A stretch of 64,000 bases of DNA from Symsagittifera roscoffensis (lineage: Eukaryota; Xenacoelomorpha; Acoela; Convolutidae), in the NCBI RefSeq assembly GCF_963678635.1, contig NC_087065.1:44085430-44149429 (forward strand), read 5' to 3'. A program made the position numbers and the translations under genes. Positions 34,447 through 45,136 of the stretch are shown here, one piece after another; position 1 is the first letter of the stretch, and every line of letters begins with the position of its first letter. The notes beneath the pieces are model-generated. The model saw only the letters and a program-made list of their open reading frames with translations. It had not been told where the DNA came from and searched no databases.

Positions 34447-34975
34447 TTCCGACTTTCGATACGAAAGTAACGGAATATTTGTGCTCGGGGTGGGTTTTTT
34501 TTCTTCAGACAAATTTCGACTTTTTAACTAGCCATTTTTGACGGAACTTTTTTACATCATTCGAAAGGTATGGTTGTCCTGAGCTCAAATTTGAAAAGAT
34601 ATTTTACCTGTGATCTTTTTTCGTAAAGTTGCGGGGTTTTAACGATTGCCATTTTGGCCAATTTGGGACAATTAACGCGCGATATATTTCGCGCTATTAA
34701 CGCGTAAGCGGAGAGTTAATCCGTCCTAGAAATCGTTCCAAATTGGTTAAAAGAAGTTTCTTTGCCATAATTGGTTTGTTACAAGGAGCGAAATCTATCG
34801 TTTTGTATTTTGTATGGCGTGTGGGGTGATGATTTTCATAAAAAATTTCAAATTTAAGAATTTTTTTTTTGACTTTGTTTTATTTCATTGAATTTTTTAT
34901 GTTATTACTGCTCCATAAACCTTAAAAGGCAATCGGAACATTCAGGGCTTCGCCCTGATACGAGCAGTCTTGTTC
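34447..34975 (+). mobile_element. Hairpin-ended ~530-bp repeat, copy 3
   Basis: Directly follows copy 2 in the same orientation and retains the best 3' hairpin, TCAGGGC-TTC-GCCCTGA at about 34951-34967. All three copies are diverged by scattered substitutions and none encodes a protein. The 68- and 88-codon frames that share VPTFDTKVTEYLCSGW arise from the repeat start. Confidence 0.8.
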
Positions 34976-35186
34976 TATCTTTACTTTCATTCCATAATTC
35001 CTAAAATGCGAACGCAAAAAAAAACGGTTAGTCTGCAACTTTGCTTCAAAACTCCAATTTTGATTATGTCAATTGCTTAGAATAGAGAGATCAGAAAGTC
35101 TAATAAAAGCCAATTTTTTTATGGTCGCAAGGGGCCTACGAAATTAGACGACAAGTAAATTGGACGACCGTAAAAACGGAATTTAA

Positions 35187-35358
35187 GGACAACCAGTATA
35201 TACTCAGCCAAAAGTTAATTTAAGTCTGTAAACAAAATTCACGCAATTTGCACGCAAGTTAATATCTAAATTGGACAACCAGTATTTACTCAGCCAAAAG
35301 ACCATTTAAGTCGGTAAACAAGTTTCACGCAATTTGCGCGCAAGTTATTGTCCAAATT
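35187..35358. repeat. 86-bp tandem duplication upstream of the ZNFX1-like exon
   Basis: GGACAACCAGTATATACTCAGCC starts one copy at 35187 and a near-identical copy at 35273 (period 86 bp), each ending with ACGCAATTTGCxCGCAAGTTA. It ends about 90 bp before the splice acceptor of the exon, so it lies in the presumed intron or promoter-proximal region. Confidence 0.85.
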
Positions 35359-35440
35359 CTGTTATTTTCTGATCGTCTAATTTCCTGTCGCCTAAGTTCC
35401 TAAACCCCATATAAACCGCTCAATAAATTCAGGGTTAATT

Positions 35441-35448
35441 TTCTTTAG
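35441..35448 (+). other. 3' splice acceptor directly before the ATG
   Basis: TTAATTTTCTTTAG followed by GA and then ATG at 35451. A pyrimidine-rich tract plus AG two bases before a start codon is what a trans-splice (spliced-leader) acceptor or the end of a 5'-UTR intron looks like. No upstream exon could be identified, so the two cannot be separated here. Confidence 0.6.
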
Positions 35449-35450
35449 GA

Positions 35451-37036
35451 ATGGGTGAAGATGACGGAGAATGGGTATCAGTCGGTAAAAGCAAGAAGAA
35501 GAATTGTCTGATCGAGCCGTCGATAGTGAATACGGGCCACAAATCTTCAGTTCCTGACGACGACTTTAATGTCGCAGACTGCTTGGTTTATCCAGACGTC
35601 TTTGGAATTGTGCTTGAAATGAGCGATTGGCACGGGGTCATTGAGGTCAACCAAGATTGTTCTCATTTTATTCAGTTGCAAGCATTTTTCCCTTCGGAAA
35701 ACGACTCATTGATTGAAATAAACCTTGGCAAGGGAAAGAAAAATGGATTGAAGGGCTGTAAATTTTCAGGAGTTTCTGAAATTTTAGAAGGCTCAATTGT
35801 CAATTTTTCGGTCCGCATTCACACATATACGCTAAAAACAGAAATTTATGACCTATCAGTGAAACGTTCGCACCCCAGAGAGCTTATTTTTGATCAAGCG
35901 ACAGAAGAAAGTGTCGATCTCAGAAGAAATAGCTCGAACCATTTCATAACTTACGATGCTATAGTTGAAAAAATTCCTTTTAATCGCAACTATTGCTTTG
36001 TCTTAGTTGAGAACTCAAAAGTTGATCCACAGCTTTTCAAATCACATACGTTTTACCTCAATTTTCGAAATATTTATAGCTTGGGAGTCAAAGTAGAGGA
36101 AGAAGACGAGTTACAGCTTCACTTCGCCCCCGGATACATCAAAAAATACCAAAACGACCCGAAAAATGTGCCAGTAACCAAAGCTTATTTGAAGAAATTC
36201 GGAAAACTTCGAGATGAATTCAGGGTTGCCGAGGAAGTTATTCTCTTCTTCCATTCAATCAATGATGGCACTTTGACAAATAGAGATGCGATGAATCACT
36301 TTAGTAATGAAACGTCGGTGAAGACGGTTTTGTCGGCTTTGTTGTCTCCCAAATCCCGCCGGCATACAATGCACAACGAAAAAATTTCAGGCGCCATTTT
36401 ACTTATAATACAATATAGCGCAAACTACTTAGGGGACCATTACACGAAGCAACTACTTGAAATATTGAACAAGTTCAATTTCCTGGATGAAAATTCCAAC
36501 TTCCATAAGTTCATTTCAGATTTAGAAACATTAAAAGGTTTTGCTTCTGCAACGACCATTTACTATTTTTTCTTCATCGTCAAAAGCCATCACGACGAAT
36601 TGTCACAAAAAGTTGATCACATAATTTTAAACCACTCAGCTTTTGCCCGCCTTCCTCTTTTCAATGACTTATTGAAAAACAAGAGCTTAAGAGATCAGTC
36701 GACAAACAATGTCCCCATAGCACCCAACTTACATGAAGTGCATGAGTTCGTTTATCACCAGCGAAAAACTTTTGACGAGCTGCATCCAGTTCGAACTGTC
36801 GGCGAATACGACTCTCAAGAAGGTTATCTCGAAACATATTTCAGACTGGCCAAATACGAGTGTTTCTACGGAGCCTTGAGTGCCATTAAATTATTAGCGG
36901 ACGGAAAAGACGTTGAAAGGGAGGCTTTAATAGCAAAAAACGGCTCTCTAACCGTGCCCTTAAAACCTGGTAACACACGAACATTTACTGTCAGCGCAAA
37001 ACCTCAAGACCGAGCTTCCAAAAAATTCCAGCAGCG
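35451..37036 (+). CDS. ZNFX1-like protein, N-terminal coding exon (partial)
   Basis: Intact exon of 528 complete codons plus two bases. Residues 1-20 are acidic then basic (MGEDDGEWVSVGKSKKKN), a plausible true N-terminus. The end of the exon (about residues 440-480) has DELHPVRTVGEYDS-x-x-GYLETYFRLAKYE, resembling the segment that precedes the SF1 helicase core in ZNFX1-type proteins (NFX1-type zinc-finger protein 1). In other animals these act in interferon-linked RNA sensing or, in nematodes, in small-RNA inheritance in germ granules. Residues 250-400 are mostly helical in character. The helicase and zinc-finger exons are not found downstream, where a gypsy element starts 310 bp later. Either a long intron intervenes or the gene is truncated. 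Open reading over 1.6 kb in such decayed surroundings implies selection or youth. The family assignment is moderate; the exon itself is firm. Confidence 0.75.
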
Positions 37037-37042
37037 GTAAGT
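37037..37042 (+). other. 5' splice donor overlapping the stop codon
   Basis: CAGCG followed by GTAAGT. The TAA that ends the open frame is part of the donor, so the stop is probably not used; splicing here would leave the exon in phase 2. This supports a multi-exon gene continuing to the right. Confidence 0.75.
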
Positions 37043-37348
37043 GTATATATATATATAACTACCGGTTTCGATGCAAATTGGGCGATGTATTGCATGATTT
37101 GTGCAAAAAGATTATTGGTAAATAAATCACTTATGCGAGATTTCTGACATTGCAAACTCAAGTCGCTTTAACAGTAATTTGGGCTGCCGCTAAACGCCAA
37201 AAAACTAGAGTCTACTTAACAATCCCCAACCCCCACATGGTTTCTTTGAAACGCACGTTTAAGCACACCACTTGTCTTTCTCCATCATGTTTATATAAAA
37301 AAATCAATATCTAAAGAATTGCCACCCCTATTGTCATACCGCTTTGCA

Positions 37349-37566
37349 TGATCTATTCTAGAATCCGAACGGATTGGCACGATAACTCAATAACTATTTA
37401 AGAATGAAAAGATAACTGAATTCAATGAAGTATTCTCGTGGTCTGAGCGTTTGTGCTCACCGATACGGTTTGTCCATATCGGTCAAGGCCATATGTTTGG
37501 CCGTTTAGTTGTATACATTTGTCTAAATGAAACATCACAAGGTTAAGCTAACCCAGCCGGGTGACA
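37349..37566 (-). repeat. 3' LTR of the 37-44 kb gypsy element
   Basis: Begins TGATCTATTCTAGAATCCGAACGG and ends GGGTGACA on the plus strand, i.e. TGTCACCC...CA on the minus strand. It matches 44314-44530 along its length (shared GATTGGCACGATAACTCAA, CTATTTAAGAATGAA, CTGAGCGTTTGTGCTCACCGATA by parts). The two LTRs have many differences, so the insertion is old. Confidence 0.85.
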
Positions 37567-37580
37567 TTCCCCTCTATCTT
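37567..37580 (-). other. Polypurine tract of the 37-44 kb gypsy element
   Basis: On the minus strand AAGATAGAGGGGAA lies immediately before the 3' LTR start TGTCACCC, the position and composition expected for the plus-strand primer of an LTR retrotransposon. Confidence 0.75.
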
Positions 37581-37646
37581 AACATAAAAAGAGTTCCTAG
37601 GTCCCCGTAGGACTTGTTGAGTTTTTTTCCGGGTGCGACATGGGTT

Positions 37647-38900
37647 TTAAAATCCATGTAGGACTGATTCATTTTTTCTTTTTTTTTTAAGTTGCCAGAG
37701 CTGTTTCCACGTCCAATGGTTTCTTTTTTGTGCAGTTGTTTCCTCCTCTTCTCGATGTTTCTTGTGCTCTTCCGTGCAAGTTGCCATCTTTTTCTCTGTC
37801 CTTTGCATCTTTTGGTTCATTGGGCTCTCCGATGGGGACAAAAGGTCTATAACGTTGATGTTGTCGTTTATTTGATAGTCGCTAAAAATTTCATGCCGGC
37901 AACAAATTCTGGTGAGTCTTTCTTGAACCCCATTTCGTGGATTAGACATTTTAAACTCGAAGTGTTTCTGCGTTGGATATGTTGCTGCTGTTGTTGTTCC
38001 GATGATGCTAGAGAAAACTCCTTTGGGGATTCTGGACTATTGATTGGGATTGAATTTTCTAGCGCCTTCGTTATTGTCGTTTGTTGTGTCCTTCTTGACT
38101 TTCTTGACGATTCCGCTAATTTTGAGTGAGGGGTGTTTTTTCACAACTACTCATTTGGGAGAAGGTGCTGTATTCTCCGAGACAAATTGTCGCTTGATGA
38201 AGGTCCCGATTCTACTGCGTCATTTTATCGGCCTGTTTGAAGATCGTTTCCCCTTCCCTGCCTGGGAGTTGGTTCTCCACCCATTATCTTCCAGTGTATG
38301 GCGTCTTTTCGTCTTCTGTAAACATCGGATGTTGGGTTGAGTTTAGCTGTTCGATGTCTAGAAAATGTAAACATGGACCTGCATGTCTTGCAGACTTGTA
38401 TGCAAGATAGTCACTTAGTAGCGAAGGTCTTCAATGACCCCACAGACTTGAGGGTTTGAGACAAAAGCGAATACGCTTTACTGCAGTAAAGGAGGTTGTT
38501 TACCTCGTTTTTGCACCCAAGACGCTTGTGGCGTTTATGCTAATATTTTTCTGTCCCTTCTTTTTTATTTTGCGCGAACATTTTCGGGTTTTTAACCTTT
38601 GTGGCGATTCTTTTAGTTTTTCTAGCTACTTATGAGACGTAGTTTTCAATGCTAATGTCGACTTGTTTTTGTTCCTTTATATGTTAAGTTTAGAGCTTCC
38701 TTTTCCTTAGCTTTTGAATATCTGGATCTCACAGATGTACTACTTTGTGTGTGTGGTTTCCAGGTCCTTTAGGTTGGAGCTTGATGGTTCTGGCAGTTTC
38801 TGCATCGGCGTTTTCTCATTCTGATTTCGCTTTTAGACCAGCACTTTAGGTCATTCAATCTCTGGCGGGAGCGGAGGATGCATTAAGTTTTTCGATTTAA
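37647..38900 (-). pseudogene. Pol tail of the 37-44 kb gypsy element
   Basis: Minus-strand sequence between the integrase core and the polypurine tract. The frame 37949-37647 is hydrophilic and rich in Glu, Lys and Arg (EEHKKHREEEETTAQKRNHW), comparable in position and style to the tail at 8854-9852. Many frame breaks; no named domain. Confidence 0.5.
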
Positions 38901-38929
38901 ACAAGCGTGTTTTGCAATTTTCCATTGTA

Positions 38930-40021
38930 GTTTGTTTGTTGAACTAAATGTTGCTATTTTTAATTATAGTGTGTTAGGTTTTCGTTCCATGTGGGCTTCA
39001 AATGGGGCAATTTTTGTAACTCCGTGTGGGGTTAATCTTAGAGTGTTTATAATTCGAGCAATGTCCGAAGCTAATTTAAATGGGGAGTTGTTTCTGTCTA
39101 TTCGCATGACTCCTTATCTACGTTTTGGTGTTTGTATTAGGCGTTCGACAACCCCTATGGATCTGTCGTTGTCCTCCGGAGCGAATAGGAGTTGAATGTT
39201 ATTTGATTTGCAAACAAAATGTAGTTTTTTGCTTTAAAAGTTTGAGATTGGTCGCATCTTAATTTTCTTGGGACCCCAATATTTGATGTATTTTTGCATA
39301 AACTATTATGTTATATCTGCAGTTGTGTTTGTGACTACCTTAGCTGTTGACAATTTGACCATCTTTCTAGCGCAGCTAAACTGTACGAGTCCTCATTTAG
39401 CTTGTCCGGTAAAGGTCAGGCGAAGTCTAAATGTACTTCCACTTTTGGTTTGACAACTGGTTCCAACTGGAATGGTTGTGATTTTTCTAACGCTGGTTTT
39501 AAAATTTCACCTTGTTCTGTGTAATTTCGTCAGTTTTGGGCCATTTGCACGATGGTTCGTTGAGTGTGCGGAAACTAAATGTTATCGCGCAGGTCCACCA
39601 CTGCCGTAGCTCCGGGATGCGTCACGTGTAAGATGTCCAATATAGTTTGGCGTAGCTGTCTGCGTATTATGATTCGGTCATCTATCAGAAGTCAATCTTC
39701 TTTGAAGTGGAGTCGTTTTCTGATGTTATACTAATAGTCTCCATACGCGCATTTTGGTGCCTTCCAGTCCTGTTTCTGTTCGAAATTCAATATTGGTCTC
39801 TTGTTCTGATCTTAGCGGGTCTCTGCGGCTATAAACATTATCCCACAACTCTTTGGAGGTTTTCCGGTGGAATTATGTGTCTCATCCGCCTCCGTTTCTG
39901 TTGCTTGGTCCGTTGTTGCTATTATGCTTGCTAATTTTAATTCTTTGCCGCCAGTTGTTGTGTATGCTTTTATATCATTGGTGGTGTTTTGTTTGGCGAT
40001 ACTGTTGCTCCGTGTCAACAC
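38930..40021 (-). pseudogene. Integrase of the 37-44 kb gypsy element
   Basis: Minus-strand translation gives the zinc-binding region near 39680-39530 (RQLRQTILDILHVTHPG, with both His positions), broken by stops where the Cys pair should be. The first part of the core follows near 39430-39370 (VHLDFA, first catalytic Asp). The third catalytic Glu is intact in DRSIGVVERLIQT near 39185-39140, then KLASDIARIINTLRL. In-frame stops and shifts occur throughout. The plus-strand frames here (such as 38932-39195) are only antisense shadows. It is closely related to the integrase of the 1-9815 array but independently decayed. Confidence 0.85.
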
Positions 40022-40465
40022 TGCTTACGCAGTTTTCGTACTGCTCGTTGACTTACACCGTCACTTCTGTTTACTAGTATTCCTCTGTACACTGTTGTTC
40101 CGGGTCAACTCTGCTTACGCAGTACTCGTACTGCTTGTTGACTTCGTTGACCTCGTTGAGTTCTGTTTGTGATCGAACGTCGTTCTGTTGTTTCTTAGAT
40201 TCGGTTGTAGTTGTTTGGGTTTTTGTCTAGTGTCTCTGCTTGTGTTTTCAATGAAATTTAATTGTAACTCGGGCTTCCGGGCTCTCGGTGGTGCCGGGCG
40301 AGATATCCTTCTCTTGTTTTCTCACCATTGTGTTCTCCTCGTTTTTTATTCTTGGAGCTTCATGGGCTATCCGCGAAGACATTGTTTGGGTATCCCGGAG
40401 GTTTTGTGTTTGGTATCATTTCTCGTGCATCCTGAATGTTGTGTTTTGGGCTTGCTATATTTATG

Positions 40466-41027
40466 AGAGAGGATGAAGTGCATCGTTCGTAGGTTGTCGT
40501 TGTTGATCTTCATAGCCATAATGAGTCGGACAAGCTTTCATCTCTGTCTGATTCTCCTCTCCATACCAGCTCCGTGTTTCTCCCTCGTGAGGTTTGAGGC
40601 TGTTTGGTACTTCTTGCCCTTCAGGTTCTTGCGTTATCGTGGATAAATCAGCCCTTGATGACTTTGTTTTCGTTCTCTTTCTCATTTCTTTTGCATTTTT
40701 CTCCGCTGTATCAATTAAGTTTTTTTGACTCTGGTTGTTTTGATTTTGTGGCCAGCCGATTTTTGAGTTTAATATTTTTCAAGTTATTTTTTTTAAAATC
40801 ACACTAACGCTTTCAGTATAATTGAAATGTTTGAAATGCACTTAACATCTTGATTGTGTTGTTAGTTTCCTTTCACTTTCCGCGCGCTTTTTTATTAGCC
40901 GATTCGGTACTCGATTCCAATAAACTAGTATGTTTAGACCGATGTTGTCAATCAATTGAAAATTAGAAACGAATGAAGTGATTGACGCCAAAAAAAGATC
41001 TTCATCAAATTCACTGGGATGTGACAT
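40466..41027 (-). pseudogene. RNase H-integrase linker of the 37-44 kb gypsy element
   Basis: Frames 41027-40842 (FDEDLFLASITSFVSNFQ, NILVYWNRVPNRLIKKRAE) and 40685-40461 (KRTKTKSSRADLSTITQ) correspond to the linker that also appears in the array copies (FVVALIDDFLACLEF at the same place). They lie immediately beyond the nested LTR, so the insertion separated this linker from the RT. Confidence 0.65.
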
Positions 41028-41047
41028 TCGTCTACTGTAGTCACCTA

Positions 41048-41904
41048 TGAGGCTTAAGAAAAATAGGCCCTATAACCATTGGCTCAAGAGTCAGGGACAC
41101 TATCTCTTGTGTTTTTCTACCTCAAATCGGTCGGAGCCAATTCGGTTCGCTTGTGACATGAGACTACGACTCGTTACAGCTTAAAGGCTACTACCAAAAT
41201 ATCCCCCACTCTAGAAATAAGAACGTCCCCATACTTAGGTCTCTAGTTACCCAAAATACATGAACGCCGTTAAAAACCGGGTCGGAACAATCCGTTAAGT
41301 TACTTTTTATTAGACAGTGGAAATTTGATCCATTTCAGATGGATGAACCTAAAACTCGCCTTACCTCAACATAACAATCATAAAACACACTCTAGAAATT
41401 TAAATTGAGTACTCACATCGTAGCACGCTCAAGAACTGGGAGTAATTAAGTCGGTAATCAACTCGAGAATTAAATAATGTAACTAAATGAGTTTAATGTT
41501 TATCAGTTTCAATAACAGGACCAAGTTTGAACTCTAGAATATAGTTTCTCGTGAACCATTGGGACACTCAAGCTGTCCACCTTTCCATCGAAGGTTCACT
41601 CTAGTTCAGTTCGAATAATAATCCAGTCCTCGGGAATACGCTTTCTTCTGTTTCAGATAGGACAGCTCTACTCTAGTTTTATTGTGACGGAAATTGCGAA
41701 TAGCAATTTCCTACTGTTTTATCTGGCAACTTTCCCGCGATTGTTACTCGATCGTTCTGATTTCTCTTTTTCGGTTTTCAGTTATCGCGAGAAAATCGTG
41801 CATGACAGGCTCCATTCGAATTTTCGAAAAATCAAATTTCACTCCAAAATTAAGTGCTCTTGCTTTTCTCAAGGTCAAACTTCCAAATATGACCGACTGG
41901 CACA
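41048..41904 (-). repeat. Solo LTR of the 45-61 kb element family, nested
   Basis: Related over most of its length to 45137-45861 and, in its second half, to 61031-61488. Shared markers: AATAGGCCCT, CATTGGCTCAAG, TCAGGGACACTA, GATCCAT-TCAGATGGAT, and the end ATATGACCGACTGGCACA (minus-strand start TGTGCCAGTCGG). It lies between the RT and linker fragments of the gypsy element, so it inserted there and then lost its interior by LTR-LTR recombination, or was always solo. No target-site duplication could be identified. Confidence 0.8.
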
Positions 41905-42032
41905 GGAAGTAAGGCTAATCCTTTTACACTTCTAGACATTTAGTCTATTAGACCCATTTTGTCCCCGCCACGTCTTCTATGTCGAAGTTGAATGGAATCA
42001 ATCTATCGATCCATCTAGTTAGCCTACTTCAG

Positions 42033-42578
42033 CTAGTCTTTGATCTTTGCCTGGTGTTGTTGCGCTGATTGAAGCATGGTGGTCTGTGATGACGGTAAAA
42101 TTTTATGTATGATTGCAAAGTTTTCGTCATTTAGTTTTCTATAAATTTTGTTTAACTGCTCTTTGCGTGTATCCCTTGACCTTTTTGTTACGATTAATAT
42201 GTCATCACGGTATGCAAGCGTGTTTTCACAGTTAGTGATAGTGAGTTCTATCGTCTTTTGAAATTCGGCCGGAATGTCCGTAAGGCCATACAACTCCTGT
42301 TTAAAATTGGCGTTTCTTGCTGCATTACCTCCTATGAGACTGAAGTTGTATTGCTTTTTTGTTTCCGAATCCAAAGCGATTTGTGAATAGGCATACTGTA
42401 GGTTAGGTGTTGAAAACAGTTTCTGTTCCTTTTTTTTCCCTTTTTGATGATTTGAGCAACACTGTCTAGTAGCAATTTGATGTTGGGCATCTGATACTTG
42501 TTCTTGTGTATATATTTTTTCAATTTTCTTCGAATCTAATGTCAATTTTGCTGTTTGATCTATTTCAACGGTTATCAC
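42033..42578 (-). pseudogene. Reverse transcriptase of the 37-44 kb gypsy element
   Basis: A 181-residue frame covering the RT palm: LTLDSKKIEKIY, then LFSTPNLQYAYSQIALDSE, ELYGLTDIPAEFQKTIELT and the active-site box AYRDDILIVTK. The YxDD box keeps both catalytic Asp residues. The frame begins and ends abruptly; conserved fingers and connection regions are missing or out of frame. Intactness of this box contrasts with the YLED variant of the element at 11.7-16.6 kb. Confidence 0.9.
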
Positions 42579-43329
42579 AACCGGGCAATTGAAAGGCTTG
42601 TCTGAATATTTTTCGAGTTTTATGATGTGGTTTTGGTCCTTTTGTTTGCTCAGATTTTTTTACACGCTCATGTAGGTGAATTGGCACTCGTCTTCCCTTT
42701 TGTTGGAATAAATTGATATCTTTCATGAATTATGAACTGTGTTTTCATTTCGTGTTTTTTTCTTTTTCAAAATCTTACACATAGTTGTTGCAAGTTGTCT
42801 TTGACCCAGTCTTTCATATTATGATCTGAAATATCGTTTTCATGTATGTAGAAACCTTGATCGCATTTTGGCTTGTCTTAGATTAATCTGATGTCGATTT
42901 TGGGTAGAGTGTTTTGTCGAATAAGTTTAGGTTTTTGGTCGTATTTAATAATGAATGGGGCGGATTGTATGGTCCACCTTCCCGATTCTACCGCAATGAT
43001 CATCTGCCCTATCGGGGTTGTGTATTTCCCGTTGTTACATGCCAAGTTTATTGCTGCGTCTTCCAGTGGAATATTTTGAAGTTTATCGACTTGTCTTTTG
43101 GTCGTAGTCGTTGCGTTATTTTTTTAAATTCAGAAATGACATTGCGCTGTCTGAGTCTGTAATCGGAAACTGATTTTTTAAATTTCGAACGACTCTAAGA
43201 TTGCTAGCACAGTGAAATCTTCACGTGATGTATCTTCATATGAGTTTGTTCATGTGAATTATGCGTACGCTACGGAATCGTTTTCGTCTTCTTTATCTGA
43301 TTTGCCTTCAACCCGTTGATTACTAATAT

Positions 43330-43877
43330 TTATTGCTTAGAGTTGCCGTTTGTTGACGAGCATTTTTCTGCAAAATGTCCCCTTTTGACAAATTTTGTGT
43401 AGATCTTGCCTTCTATGGACCTGATTGTAGATGGTTGGGACCAAATTGTCTGCGGCATTTGTAGCGCAAGTTTTGTTAGTTTTGGTATTTCTCTCGTGTT
43501 GGTATTTCCTTTCTGGAAGTTTTTGTCAGCCTCAGCTGAATTCTCGGCCTCTTTGATTGTTTTGGTAACCACTCTGTACGTCTCTGCCGCGTGTGTGTAT
43601 GTATCTCAATGGTTCCTGTTTGATTATTGGCTATTGGCGTTGTTGATGATGAACCGAAAGGGTTCATTTTCACTGTTTTGCTATGCTCTATTCTTTTTTC
43701 CTTCCTAATTGCGTATTTGTATGCATCTTGTGGTGATTTTGTTTCGGCTGATAGTTCTTCAGCTACTTTTCGTTTGTCATGTGAGCCGTGAACATATCCT
43801 AGACTCATTCGTCGTCTCTGTCTCGGCAATCTGCATTTCATGCTAGTTTGACTAAATCGGCACGGAATTGTTCTCAT
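43330..43877 (-). pseudogene. Gag C-terminal region of the 37-44 kb gypsy element
   Basis: Frames 43877-43476 and 43572-43330 give a basic Gag-type segment (ELSAETKSPQDAYKYAIRKEK, KTVKMNPFGSS by parts) followed by a degenerate zinc knuckle in which only the second half survives (KRGHFAEKC). The first two Cys positions are lost. The position, upstream of RT on the minus strand and within about 450-1000 bp of the 5' LTR, fits Gag. Confidence 0.75.
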
Positions 43878-44313
43878 GATTTGTTTTCTGTTGTTGTTTA
43901 CGACAGGTAAAAATATGTTTTAAAGCCTATAAATCTCCTCATAAGAAAAATATAATCAACTTTTTGCAACAGATCCTTTGTGGTTAATGACTGTATACCG
44001 TCTCTCGGTCTTTTCTGCATTAGTTATCGTTGGCCCTCCGCTCCAAGACATAAAAAATTTTCTCTGATTTTATCCCGGTTTCGTTTTTTGGCTTCTTTTT
44101 TGCCGGTTAATTCGTGTTCACACGTTGGTTCTGTTGAGTTATTGAATTGCGGTCTGGTTCGATGTAAGTTCCGCGTTCTATCCCGTCTTGGCAAGGACAG
44201 CCTTTTTTTTATCATTGCTGCCTATCTTGACTCTTCTAATGTTGACTCTGCTGATGTTTTTTGCCAACACGATGGGATACTCAGCGGGTTCTAGTATCTT
44301 GCAGAATTTTGTT

Positions 44314-44530
44314 TGTTCTGTTCTAGATTCCGAACGGATTGGCACGATAACTCAAAAACTATTTAAGAATGAAGAGATAGCTGAATTCAAAAAAGTATTC
44401 TGTTTTTCTGAGCGTTTGTGCTCACCGATATGATTTGTCCATGAGGTTTAAGGCTATATTTTTGACCGTTAAGCAGTATACATATATATATATAAAAAAT
44501 TCATCTTAAGCTCAAGCCAGCAGGTTGACA
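44314..44530 (-). repeat. 5' LTR of the 37-44 kb gypsy element
   Basis: Begins TGTTCTGTTCTAGATTCC and ends GGTTGACA on the plus strand; pairs with 37349-37566. No convincing tRNA primer-binding site (TGG...) is seen on its inner side. Confidence 0.85.
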
Positions 44531-45136
44531 CCTATAAACGAAAGCAGTAAATTAACAAGAGAGCGTTTTTTTTTATTTCGAACCTTGCTGCATTTTGACT
44601 GTTGGGCAAAAAGACATTTTTCTTGGTAACATCCTCGCCACTAAATTCAGTTCTGTTATTAAAAATTCATGGCTTCTAAATCGTTTACTAGAATTGTCAA
44701 AAACTTGATTTGAAACCAAGTCTCACGTCTACGCAACCAGGGTTGCAATTTTTCAAACATTCGTGTTTAAAACAATGTGTAAGATGTTTTTTTCGTTAAT
44801 ACCAAAAATTTTGCAACTAATTAAAAATTCGCTTTGTCTCCGATCAGTAGAACAGTTGTGACTGTGAAAGCATTGAAACCAAAACCATCGTTCGAGTGCA
44901 GCGCAGCTAATCTAATTTTTTTAAATTTGAGAAATTAATTGAGCCGTCGAAAAGTGTCGAGACTCGCATTTTTTCTCCGCGGTTTGAACGATGAATCTGA
45001 ATCTGATGTTTGTGTTTAATGTTAACTGAATAAAAAACACGGTGTGTTAGCGTTTAAACAATTTTTTTAAAGTGAAAACAGAAAAATTATTAAATTGACC
45101 GGCTTCTTGTAACTGTCGTCCGCTTACGCCACACAT
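44531..45136. other. Spacer between two LTR elements, nothing recognised
   Basis: AT-rich 0.6 kb with no coding frame or repeat that I can identify; it separates the 5' LTR of one element from the 3' LTR of the next. Confidence 0.4.

Larger units (their letters stand above)
37349..44530 (-). mobile_element. Ty3/gypsy LTR retrotransposon, decayed, with nested solo LTR
   Basis: Bounded by two direct LTRs of about 218 bp (37349-37566 and 44314-44530), read on the minus strand, with Gag, RT and integrase remains between them in the correct order. The internal sequence relates to the array at 1-9815 (same linker and integrase signatures), but this copy keeps the third catalytic Glu of integrase. 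It is interrupted at 41048-41904 by an LTR of another family. Most of RNase H seems missing. No target-site duplication is visible (flanks end TTGCA and start CCTAT), consistent with age or rearrangement. Confidence 0.85.

Noticed and set aside
37692-40807. Plus-strand frames rich in Phe, Leu, Cys and Val, up to 145 codons, that look like membrane proteins
   Set aside because: Antisense to A-rich gypsy Pol sequence; the hydrophobic composition is the expected complement of Lys/Glu/Asn-rich coding DNA.
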